A stretch of 64,000 nucleotides of DNA from Syngnathus acus (taxonomy: Eukaryota > Chordata > Actinopteri > Syngnathiformes > Syngnathidae). The notes beneath the pieces were generated by a model that was not told where the DNA came from, ran no database searches, and saw only the letters and a list, made by a program, of their open reading frames with translations. This document shows positions 20,001-32,515 of the stretch, one piece after another. The position numbers and the translations under genes were made by a program. How positions within the stretch are numbered: position 1 is the first letter of the stretch; every line of letters begins with the position of its first letter. The stretch covers positions 524,001 through 588,000 of the forward strand of contig NC_051107.1 in assembly GCF_901709675.1 (NCBI RefSeq), in the 5' to 3' direction.

Positions 20001-23000
20001 ATAACAGCAAGAACACAAAATCGTCTGAGGATGACCGAGTGACATCACAGACAAAAACTAGACCAAACATGTTGACAGAATGCGCACGCTATGGACGTTT
20101 TGCGCTGCTCTTACACTGTGCGCGCCATTCCTAGAGCCGGTTTTGCGGTCCTCGGGACGTTGCGTATAAGGAGGCGGACGGCTGCTGGAGTTTGGATGGT
20201 GGGAAGGGATGTGAGGGGGTTGCTCGGATGAATAGTAGTACTGTGGAAGAGGTGGACGGGGGGGAACGCCGTTTCCCGTCTTGATAGGACTGAGTGGCAG
20301 CAATGTCACTGCCTGTTAAAAGTTAACACAGCGGCTGGTCTCAATCCAAGAAACATGATGTTACTTGGTTGACCGATGACGTGCAAGAAAAGGGGAAGGG
20401 GGCAGTGTCGCTGTTTGTAATTGTTGTTTCTGACAATCAATTGTTGTTTCTGACAATCACAATCGTCAATTTAAAGGTTTAGGTTTGTAAGCGTTAGACA
20501 GTGAGCTGTAATCAGAAAGTGTTCTTTTTTGTGTGAAAAGCATCTAAAATTTGATTTGAAGACCACATTGCCAAGGCCAATTATTGCATGTAAAAGTTAA
20601 TCCATTGTCGATATTCAGAAGAACCTCTGACTGATATCAAACACAATTGGGTTCAGGATGTCGGGTGAGTTTTTATTGGAAATCATGTAACGAGTAAAAA
20701 TCTGGTCCGGAGCTGTAATGAGGCCATCGCAAAATCACAAATCACATGATTAAGTGATGAAGAACTGCAATTTCACGAGTACAAGACATCTGTACTTTTG
20801 TGTAATGAGGTACCCCGATTTGTTATTTTCTTTAATTATCAGAGTGGGGAAGAAAATTTAAAACAAAAGATTGAAAACATACTAATTATGTGTAAATGTT
20901 TTTAAATACAGGTTAAAAAGATCTTTCCTACCTTTTCTCATAGCAATGATTAAGGTCTTTCAAAGCATTTTTAAAATCATGTTTTCCAAAATATTTTTTC
21001 TTACACTGTGTGCTCTCTTAGTTAGATACCTTTTGTTTCTTTATTTTGCTTCTAAATGCTATTAATTGGTTTTGAATGTTGTACTTTATATGAAGTACAT
21101 TTGAGTATGTTTTATGTATGTCGCCTAAAACCTCAAACAATATGATGACGCTATCTAGTGGCTACAAAAGAAAATGACACTTACTAACGTACGTTGAAAA
21201 ATTATAACATAAATTCTAACGATTGTTAGGTGACTTTACAATATACTAATAGTACTTACAACACTTTTTTTTTGTTGTATTTTACATCCCCCAGGTATTA
21301 GCGAACTTATAAACAATGTGAAATTTTTTCCTTATTTTTTCCCCGCTGAACCTTTTACAATAATCCACACGGATTTTAGATAATTGTTTTTACAAAATTT
21401 TTTTTTTTTTAAAATGCATATTGTTCATGGGAACTTTGGTAAACCACTGTAAAATAAAAATAAAAAATACTGCATGCTGAAGAAAACCATCGCCGGTACA
21501 TAAAAAGCAAGACCACAATAAGTTGGTGTAGTTCATCTCAGCATGGCCTAGACAACGAGACATTAGCATATAAAATTTGAAGAACTACAGATTTTTTTTT
21601 TCCAGCGGACCTCATTTAACGGATGGTTTATGGGTTCCAGTGAACAGACTGGCACAGTTGTAGGTTAGTTTGGAATGTTAAAGGTTTGCATCACGGTGAG
21701 CAGCCACAATAACAAAACAAGTGTTATTCTTATTGTCTTTAAGATTCATCTTCAGATTCATCTGTCTCTGTTCTCTGTCCATCCATGTTGTACAATCCAC
21801 ACGACTTGCATTTCGTGGGTTTGCGTGTACACCCTGGACAGGCCAGTAACTCCCAAGGTCTCCATTTAGAGCAGTGGTTCTTAACCGGGGGTGCTCGCAC
21901 CCCCTAGGGGTGCGAGAATGCTTCCTAGGGGGTGCGAGGATACCCTGGGGGAAATTTAAAATTTTTCGGGGATAATGGTCGGGTAACCGAAAAAAGTGAA
22001 AGATTCTGGAAATCAAGAAGTCATTGTGTTAATTGGCATTAGGGATAATGCTAATTAAGCCTTACTTTATAGCTGTAAAGTAAACCAATTATTATTATAA
22101 TAATTATTTAGGGTTAGGGTTAGGGGTGCGAGAACTGGTTGGTGAATTGAATGGGGTGCGAACAAGGAAAAAGGTTAAGAACCACTGATTTCACATTCAC
22201 GCCAATGGGGAAATGTCTTAAATTCACCTAAAATACACGTTTGTAATTATGTATAAAGGTTAAACAAGATTAAAAAGTGCTAATGCAGAAGCTTACCTCA
22301 TTTTTGTGTTGGCTGGATAGTGGTTTGGAATCAGAACAACCTGTAGAAATGAAATTTTATAATTAGACTTTGACATTTCTCGAGTGTTTTGTTAGCTAAA
22401 TTGAGAAAATAATTAAATGTTTTTTTGCTTTATTCTGTGATTCTCACAACACAAGAACGCATAGCTCATTCACGAATGACACTCACTGTCTATGCTGCGC
22501 TGTGGTTTATTTTTAGTCAATGCTTCCATCACATCCTGAATTCTCCACAGCTCCTTCTGGATTTGAATGTGCCGCTGGCTTGGAGGCTCTGTCTAAATCC
22601 CCAGATGCACAAGGACAGAAAAACAAATGTAAATAACTGGCAAAAAAGTGACTCTGTGTGTAAGGTGTGTGTAACCTGTGGGCTGCCCAGAGCTTCCAGC
22701 TGCTCCAGTAGGTTGGATTTTGCCAATGTGACGTCTCCCTCCAACCTATCATACTCCCTCCATGAGCGCTCCAGCTCCTGAAAGCAACCATGATGCAGCC
22801 AATGTCATTCCCGGTTTTTGTTGGCACGCCTGACAATTTGGTGGCTGAAAGTAGCCTAAACTTGAAGCCTTCTGGTGGATGTCATCATATTGCATTCATA
22901 AATATGACGACAACGTGCATTGAACTCTCTCAATCAATGTAGTCATCAATCCAAATCATATCCCGAGTGATTGTGTTTACGCCCACAACGGGGCAGACCT

Positions 23001-26000
23001 CCCTTTTGCTCCTGCATAAGACCTAACAACAGTGTGTGCTTCAATGAGCGCTAAAGTGCTTGGACTTCTCACTGAATATGGAGGAATTCTCACCATATTG
23101 ACTCTGGAAAGTTCTCTGCAAGTGCTAAGCAGGCCATTTTGGAGCACATCTCGCTGCTGGACCAGACTTTGTGTAGCTGACGCACTGGGATTAGTTTGGT
23201 CACTTAACTCTTGACTGGCGGATAGCAGCGCTGTCTCCAGAGTGTGCTGGAAATGGACAATGCACATTCCAATATAAAGTTTGCATGAAACATAAGATCC
23301 AAAACAACGAATGACACGCATTACCTTTTCTCTGTGTAGTTGCTGTAATTTCTCCTCTTGCATCCTCACTAACTTGTCCTGCTCACAAAACCTGCTCAAT
23401 TTGGTCTAGCATAGCAAATCATAAAGCATTAACGACAGTCGTTTGTGACATACATATGGCTAATACGAAATACAGTTTGTCTTACATCAATGTCGTCGGC
23501 GGGTTGGATTATAGAGCAGTCTTTGTAGTCATCTGGAGTTATCTGGAGGAAAAACAAACACGGGAGGAAAATGTTTATGCATAAAGGGTGGATGAATTGA
23601 AATCATTCAGGGAAAAAAAATCCGTTCATGTGATGAAAAGCAGACCACTTTAACGCTCTAAAAAGTGCGATGGGAAACTGTGAAACCTTCCAAATACCAA
23701 ATAAGAAAAATCACCCTTCTATAATGATGTTTTGATGTGTGAAATTAACTTTTCAAATAGCAATCATCCCATGCAGTTCGAAGCGCAGTACAATAGAAAT
23801 GAAGTTAAAATAAGAAACTCAGTTTCTTTGACAGGTTGGAAGATTAGGAAATGTGTTTACCAAAAAAGGGCAAATTTAGGAAAATGTACTGCTCTGCCAC
23901 ATGGCAACATTCAGCAAAGTGTGGAGTCAACCCACAGTTTTGCTTGAGAACATCTTTAGCAGTCCAGGATAAAACCTTCCATTCATTTTTCCAAAGATCA
24001 ATTCACTTTTCTCCACCTTCCACTACCCATATGAACCCAGTAATCATAGTAGGGAGGCAAACAAAAATGCAATCACAGAATGACATGTAACTGTTCAAAA
24101 AAAACAACAACAACCAAGACTCCTTATCTGAAGACACAATGTTCACCATTAACAGTATTGTGGACAAGGATGGGGTAAATGGGAAATCCATGACTATATA
24201 GCATTGGACTATAAGCCATGTTCAAGTCAACTCAACAGCAAACAGCCAGTGAAATAAATTAAAACCATGTATGCAAATGAGAAATAATGAGCTTTTTCTG
24301 TGGACGTGATGACTACATCCAAAATGGAGAAATGGGAGGTGCATACTGAAGGGGAGACATAGATAACTACATCATGTCAGATACAAAGGCACAGGTCTGG
24401 CTTGAGTCGACCGTCTGAGAAAAGAAACATTTGTTGCTTAAACAATTTGCTGAATGCTAATTTGACTGACTCAACAGTGACTCAAGCCAGAACCTGCCTG
24501 AAATCTTACTTGCTGGTAGAGTTGCGGCCGTGGTGCCGAATTCTCGATCATAGTGTGAATGATGAAGATAAGAGGCTCATTCTCCTTTTTCTAGCAGAAT
24601 GTTGAGGGAAAAGAGGACATGTAGCTGTCATCTTTGTTTCAATGGAAGTTTCTTCCAAAGTGGTATTTTAGCAGTGATGGGAAAATGAAGCTTCAAATTT
24701 GCTTCATGAAATCTTCTTTGGACTCTAGATGGCACTGTTGGTTGAAATAAGGGACTGAGTAAATTGCAAGTCAGTTTTCTTTCAGCCCAATGTTAAACAG
24801 AAAGTGAAATCTAGAGGAGTCAAAAAATACAACTGGTTCATGAAGCAAATTTGAAGTTTCATTTATCCATCACTACATTTTAGAAGATGATGATGCGCTG
24901 CAGCGCATCCGCAAGCTGAAAACTAGCAGGAATTCTCTTTTGGCCATAGCAGGGCAAATTTTGACAATCTACCAGAGGCCCAATTACGGCATGTCCCATT
25001 ATCCTTGTCATGATGACACCAGGGATGACAAACATACGGCGTTGCCTTACAGAACCAGAACTGAATTTGACAATAATAATGTACAGAGTATCTTAACAGC
25101 AGTTTCTGTCACGATTCGTCCCCGGTTGCTTTACGTTTGTTACCATGGTTTCTGTTCGCGTCGCCCCTCCCCTCCTGTGTCACCTCAATCAATGTAACCA
25201 CAGTCACCTGCCTCTTGTTACCTGTTTTGTATTTAAGTCCTGTCTGCCCCTCACTCCCTGTCAGATCATTGATGTCGTCACGTCTGATGTCGTCACGTTT
25301 GATGTCTTTTTGGTTCCTGTCGTTATCAAGTCTGTTTCTGTTTGCCATCCCTGTCGGTCAGTCAGTCATGTTATTAGTTTGCTAGTTCCCGTCTGTTTCC
25401 CTTGATGCTTCGTTCCACTTCCCCTTTCCCTAAATAAATCCTGGTCCAAGCTGCATTTGGTCGCCCTGCTCCATCCCGATCCGTGACAGAATGATCCGAC
25501 CACTTCAGCGACCAACGCCTGGACCAACCTCCTCCATCAGCTCCCGCTGCGACGCCCGATTCACGTCCGTCGTCCAAGCTTGTTCCAGCGCCATGGGCTC
25601 CGCGGCTGCCATCAGACTTCACTCCAGCGACGCCGGACTTGCGGCCGCCATCGGAGTTCCTCCCGGCGCCATCGGCTCCGCGACCGTCATCGGACTTCGC
25701 ACCCGCGACGCCAGACCCACGGCCGCCATCGGAGTTCCTCCCAGCGCCATCAGGACTCGCGGCCACCATCGGGCCCCACCCAAGTGTCACCAGACCCGCG
25801 ACCGTCGCCAGACTTCAATCCAGCTGCGCCGGACTCGCGATCGTCCCTGGCCCCACTCCCACTGCTGCGGCGCGTGATGGCTCTTGCCGCTGCGCACAGC
25901 CCCGCCTTCCGAATGCCGCTGATCGCGGTACAGACTTCCAGAGTTGCCGCCGATTGCGGTTCGTGTTCCAGAGTTGCCGCCGAATGCGGTTCGTGTTCCA

Positions 26001-29000
26001 GAGTTGCCGCCGAATGCGGTTCGTGTTCCAGAGTTGCCGCCGATTGCGGTTCGTGTCCCCCGAGTAGCTGCCGATTGCGGTTCGTGTCCCCCGAGTAGCT
26101 GCCGATTGCGGTTCGTGTCCCCCGGGTAGCCGCCGATTGTGGTTCGTGTCCCCCGGGTAGCCGCCGATTGCGGTTCGTGGCCCCCGAGTAGCTGCCGATT
26201 GCGGTTCATGTCCCCGAGTTGCCGCCGGTTGCGGTTCATGTCCCCGAGTTGCCGCCGATTGTGGTTCATGTCCCCGAGTTGCCGCCGGTTGCGGGTCAGG
26301 TCCCCGAGTTGCCGCCGGTTGCGGTTCATGTCCCCGAGTTTCCGCCGATTGAGGTTCATGTCCCCAGAGTTGCCGCCAAGCACGGTTAGGACTTTGTCAT
26401 AGGCCAGTGAGGTCGTTTGGACTGGTGCGCTTCCCCCCCCGCCCGCCCGCTCGCCACGTGGGGGTTTCGGTTATTTGGGACGTTGGGAGCCATCCCTTGT
26501 GTGTGTGTGTGGGGGGGGGACTGTCACGATTCGTCCCCGGTTGCTTTATGTCTGTTACCATGGTTTCTGTTCGCGTCACCCCTCCCCTCCTGTGTCACCT
26601 CAATCAATGTAACCACAATCACCTGCCACTTGTTACCTGTTTTGTATTTAAGTCCTGTCTGCCCCTCACTCCCTGTCGGATCAATGATGTTGTCACGTCT
26701 GATGTCGTCACGTTTGATGTCGTCACGTTTGATGTCGTCACGTTTGATGTCTTTTTGGTTCCTGTCGTTATCAAGTCTGTTTCTGTTTGCCATCCCTGTC
26801 GGTCAGTCAGTCATGTTATTAGTTTGCTAGTTCCCGTCTGTTTCCCTTGATGCTTCGTTCCACTGGCCTTTTCCCTAAATAAATCCTGGTCCAAGCTGCA
26901 TTTGGTCGCCCTGCTCCATCCCGATCCGTGACAGTTTCTTTACAGTTCATACGAAACTTCATATATGCACAGTTGAATACTTCAGTTGTTTCTGGCAAGT
27001 CAGTGTACAACGACCAAAAACAAAGTAGAGTGGATAAGACTAACCTCCGAAAAAAAGAATTGCTTCTGACACCTGTTGCATCTCTCAATGAACAAATCAA
27101 TCTCTCTATCAACAGGAAAACTTTGTCAAAATTCAGATTCCAACATCTAGAAAATCTTGCTCCATGACGAACTGATTGGAAAGATACCTTAGGGCTGTCG
27201 AGCAACCGCACAATATACTTTATCTTCATTCCCAAACTGTTGAAACCGTAAGGCCAAGTCCTTCACTTTTGCTTTCGGCCGAAAAACGTTTTGACATCAG
27301 TTGATGATGCAACTTATACCATCGTTTCAAAACAAATTGGCCTTACTGTTCCAAACTCTTAGAAGGGACATCCTCTGTCAGGTGTTATCATCTTAACCCC
27401 TTCCACCAGAGACTCTACTAAGGACTCAAGAAAACCACTTATGGAGTTCTCAGAGAGTAGTGTTGAGTAAATCAATCAATCAATAAGTAAATAAATAAAA
27501 TAGATGTCCTTTGCTTTTGTACTGCATCCTCAAACAACCTTGATGGAGTTCCATCAATTATAGATCATTGCAGCGTAATTAACTGGATTCAAATCGACTT
27601 TTGGGTCGCAAATAAGACGGAGCCCCGGTGTGGAGTTGGCACAATTTTTGATTGGACCCTCTGAAACAAAAATGGTCCAATTATTGCCTCTTGATCACAT
27701 TGTATTCCTCGTCATTGGGACCTAACAATCTCATATGGAATGGGGCATAGATACAGGTTTGTCCTCACCTGGTTGTCCAGGTAAACAAGGTTCCTCTGAA
27801 GATGATGAGAAAGAACATCAGTCTGCAGTGGCAGCAGGAAAAGGAGGGAAAAGAAGCAGAAAGCGAGCTCTGTTTGGTAAGATGGGATCAAGGAATCTAC
27901 CGACATTGGATTGGTCTTCTATAGACTTGCAAAACAGTTAAGACTGAATCAACAGCACCTCTGCTGGTTGAAGCTCAATAGTGCACTCAACTTTACTTCA
28001 ATTGGTTCAAGGAGGGATCAATTCACACGAGAGAATTAAGGAGGAAATACTCAATTAGCATGCCAATTCAAAGCAGGAACACATGGTATGCTGACAGAAC
28101 AGCAGCTATTCATAAGAAAAGTACAGTACAAAGACGGTAAGGAAATACACACAAGTGCATAATAGGGCTCACTGTGCGCAAGTGAGAAGATTGAGATGTA
28201 AGATTGAGCAACACAGGGATTTTCAGACCGATACTTGTACAAGAATTTGCTATCTGAATGAAACCTTTCTGTCTTTCTGACACACAATACTGAACTAATG
28301 CCAAGGAAGACTTACTTGATCGTCAGAGTTCTATTTTTTGCTTTAAGTATCAGTAGCTGGTATCGGTATCCATCACAAGGACTAGATACCTTGAAATATG
28401 CCTGATATGCGCCCATCCCTACTATGAAGTCTTTATTATAACAAGTTGTTGTGCTGTACTTTCACTCTCCAAATAATAAAAATGACTAGAGAATTATGAA
28501 TATAAATAAATGGTTTAAAAACTCTCATTAATGAAGATTTATAAGTGAACAAATGCAACATAAATGTCAAATGCATCTACTACTACAAATTCACAGTATT
28601 ACAATGCTGTCACAACGTGAATATGCATGGGCAGAGAGCGTATATTCATGCTCAAAACACACAAATACACCCCCCCAAAAAAAATCACCAGCCACAAATC
28701 AACCACCACAAATTACTGCAATGCGTTCAATATGAAACTGATTTTGGTGTGTAAAAAAAAAAAAAAAATCCAATAGACTCCCATCTTATTTTTTAATTGA
28801 GTCTAAAACTCAATTTAACAATGTGATTCCTGTAACATTAAAACAAATTCAATTTCATTTGAACTAAACAGCAAGCCACCTGAAAAGGCATGCATCTGCT
28901 GATACACACATACATACCAACACTTAATGCAAGGTTTGGACCGCAAAAGCAACCCCAGCACCAAAGACTCTCCGTGCGTGAACATTCAGTACATACATAC

Positions 29001-29623
29001 GCTCAGTGCTGACCTTGGGATTGGGCCCCTCTATTCCAAGGGCCATTAGCTGGGATAGTGTGTGCTCCCGCAAGCTGTTGAGCTCTGCCTGTTGCCGGCG
29101 GAGCTTGATGAGCATCAGTGTCAGTTCCTCAGGCTACGTGAAGCATCACACAGAGGAGAAATCAACTGCTACATTAAAAACAATACACCATACGTCAGAC
29201 TGAGACGACCTTACATCGGATTCACACAACCCATCAAACCAGGACCAGTAAATTCAGACTCATGCACAACTACGAAAGCGCGGAAGTGCCAATGTTAAGT
29301 GAAAAGTTTTGGCTGGCAAAAGTTGCCATTATACCAATATGTGAGAAAATTAGTAAGTAAACGTTGTGCATTTTTAATGTAATGGTTTGATTATGTTTAT
29401 ATTTTTCTCATAATGCCAAAATAGCGTATCGATATACTGTAGGCCAAAACACCAAATAATAATATGGCGTATTGGCCTACATTATATCGATACACACACG
29501 CACGCACGCACGCACACACACACACGCACGCACGCACGCACATACATACGTATATGTACACATATATACATACACACACACATATATACACACACACACA
29601 CACACACATATATATACACACAC

Positions 29624-29662
<39 letters not shown>

Positions 29663-32472
29663 CACACACACACACAAACACATACATATACACACGCACA
29701 CACATATATATATATATATATATACACTGCTCAAAAAAATTAAAGGAACACATCAGATTTCAATGGTGAAAAAAAAAAGTTGGATATCTATGCTGATATG
29801 GACAGTTTAATGTCTCAGGAACAAAAGGCTGCCACATCTTTTGATGGAAATAAAAGTTTTCAGCCTACAGAGGGCTCAGTATATAGACACCCCAAAAATC
29901 AAAGTGAAAAAATTATGTGGCAGGCTCATCTATTTTGCCTAAATTCAATTTCTGCAACTCAAAATTCTTTTCAAAATCTTGTGTGGCCCCCACGAGCTTG
30001 TATGCATGCTTGACAACGTCACGGCATGCTCCTAAGTACGTACCTACCTCTGCAACTGGCTACTGGACTTCCTCTGTCAGAGGCCTCAGGTGGTACGTGT
30101 TGGCGACAAAATCTCCGCCAGCATCACGCTGAGCACGGGGGCCCCCCAAGGCTGCGTGCTCAGTCCGCTGCTCTTCACCCTGCTGACGCATGACTGCACT
30201 GCAACTTACGGTAGCAACCACGTGCTGAAATATGCCGACGACACGACTCTGGTGGGTCTCATCAACGGGGGCGACGAGACTCAGTACAGGTCGGAGGTCG
30301 ACCTTCTGGCCACGTGGTGCAGGGACAACAACCTCCTGCTGAACGTCAACAAGACCAAGGAGATTGTTGTTGACTTCCGGAAGGGTCACACCCAACACCT
30401 GCCGCTGACCATCGACGGTGCTGTGGTGGAGAGAGTGAGCAGCACCAGATTCCTGGGAGTGCACATCAGTGAGGATCTCTCCTGGTCCACCAACACCGCA
30501 TCACTGGCGAAGAAAGCTCAGCGCCGCCTGTACTTCCTGCGGAAACTCAGGCGAGCAAGTGCTCCTCCGGCCGTCATGACTACATTCTACCGTGGCACCA
30601 TTGAGAGAGTCCTCTCCTGTTGTATCGCTGTTTGGGGCGGTAGCTGCACTGAATACAACATGAAGGCCCTGCAGCGCATAGTGAACACGGCTGGTAAGAT
30701 TATTGGTGCTTCACTCCCCTCCCTGAAGGACATTTACACCTCCCATCTCACCCGCAAGGCGACCACGATTGTGAGTGATGTGAGTCACCCCGCTCACTCT
30801 TTGTTTGATCTTCTGCCCTCTGGGAAGAGGTACGGGAGCCTGCGCTCCCGCACCACCAGACTCACCAACAGCTTCATACTTAGGATCCTGAACTCTCTCC
30901 CCCTTTCTGCGTAGCGTCCTGTACTTTTGCGCTATATTCTGACTGTCTGCTGTATGCACACTTGCTCCATTTGTGCTCCTCTTATTTATTATGTTATTTG
31001 TTTATTATTTATTCATCACTCTTATTTATTTATTGTTTGTGCCTTCTTGTTTTTATTTTTTTTGTGTTGTTTACTTGTATGTATATATTGTGTACTATGT
31101 CTTGTCACCGTGGGATAGTGGGAACGTAATTTCGATTTCTTTGTGTGTCTTGGCATGTGAAGAAATTGACAATAAAGCAGACTTTGACTTTGGCTTTAAT
31201 GAGACGACGGATGGTGTCTTGTGGGCTGTCCGCCCAGATCTGTCTCAGGGCATCAGCTAGCTCCTGTAAAGTCTGAGGAGCAACCTGGTGGCGTCTGATG
31301 GACCGAAACATTATGTCTCAGAGGTGTTCTATCGAGTTTAGATCAGGTGATCGTGAGGGCCATTCAATTGAGTCAATTCCTTCATCCTCCAGATACTGTC
31401 TGCATACTCTTGCCACATGAGGCCGGGCATTGTTGTGGATCAGGAGGAACCCAGGACCTACTGCACCAGCGTAGGGTCTCACTATGGGTGCAAGGATTTC
31501 ATCCCGATACCTAATGGCAGTCAGACTGCCGTTCTCTAGCCTGTAGAGGTCTGTTCGTCCCTCCATGGAAATGCCTCCCCAGACCATCACTGACCCACCA
31601 CTGAACTGGTCATGCTGAATGATGTTGCAGGCAGCATAACGCTCTCCTTGGCTTTTCCAGACCCTTTCACGTCTATCACAGGTGCTCAGGGTAAACCTGC
31701 TCTCAACTGTGAAACGCACAGGGCGCCAGTGGCGGACTTGCCAATTCTGTTGTTCTATGGCAAATGCCAATCGAGCTCCACGGTGCTGAGCAATGAGCAC
31801 AGGGCACACTACAGGACGTCATGTCCTGAGGCCACCCTCGTGAAGTCTGTTTCTGACTGTTTGGGCAGAGACATTCACACCAGTAGCCTGCTGTAGGTCA
31901 TTTTGTAGGGCTCGGGCAGTGCTCAACCTGTTCCTCCTTGCACAAAGTAGCAGATATCGGTCCTGCTGATGGAATGAGAACCGTCTACGGCCCTGTCCAG
32001 CTCTCCTAGAGTAACTGCCTGTCTCCTGGAATCTCCTCCATGCTCTGGAGATTGTACTGGGAGACACATCAAATCTTCTTGCAACAGCACGCATGGATGT
32101 GCCATCCTGGAGGAGTTGGACAATCTGCGCAACTTCAGGAGGGTTAAGAAATCGCCTCATGCTCCCAGTCGTGATAATGACTCTAGCGAAAGCCAACACT
32201 TGTGGAAAAACAGTTAGAAAAGATCAAGAGGGAGGAACTTGAAATGGCCTCCACCTGCAAAACCAGTCCTGTTTTGGGGACCATCTCGTTGTTGCCCCTC
32301 TAGTGCACCTGTTGTTAATTCCATCAACACCAATGCAGCTGAAACTGATTAACAACCCCTTCTGCCACGTACCTGACCAAAACCATATCAGAAAAGTGTA
32401 ATTGAATTCATGCCATACCCTGATAAAAAACTGTTCCTTTAATTTTTTTGAGCAGTGTATATACATATATAC

Positions 32473-32515
<43 letters not shown>

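Larger units (their letters stand above)
25107..26933 (+). mobile_element. Non-autonomous LTR retrotransposon
   Basis: Two direct LTRs (25107-25488 and 26522-26933) begin tgtcacgattcgtccccggt and end ccgtgaca. A 5-bp duplication gtttc flanks the element (25102-25106, 26934-26938). The internal part is only about 1.03 kb, with no protease, reverse transcriptase or integrase, and is largely a tandem repeat. A G-rich polypurine tract (26511-26520) precedes the 3' LTR. A probable self-priming site follows the 5' LTR. It lies in a plekha5 intron, opposite in orientation to the gene. Confidence 0.94.
29725..32457. mobile_element. Tc1-like transposon, family B, dead copy with nested LINE
   Basis: Inverted ends cactgctcaaaaaaattaaa and its complement, TA-flanked. 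Its length is about 1.1 kb greater than the intact copy (49464-51045) because a LINE 3' fragment is inserted at 30036-31196. The transposase is degraded. Confidence 0.93.

Noticed and set aside
22425-22781. 118-residue plus-strand frame
   Set aside because: Antisense shadow of two plekha5 exons (22487-22592 and 22676-22777).
23095-23103. Donor AGA/GTCAAT for the exon ending RELSR
   Set aside because: The GTGAGA donor nine bases on is stronger and gives the family length; both keep the frame.
25491-26402. Several overlapping frames of 85-200 residues with FQSCRRLRF or NRRQLGDMN repeats
   Set aside because: They arise from the minisatellite in the LTR element; all frames are open because the unit length varies and stops are rare in GC-rich repeats.
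29397-29810. Six long frames on both strands rich in His-Thr or Cys-Val
   Set aside because: They are translations of a CA/TA microsatellite.
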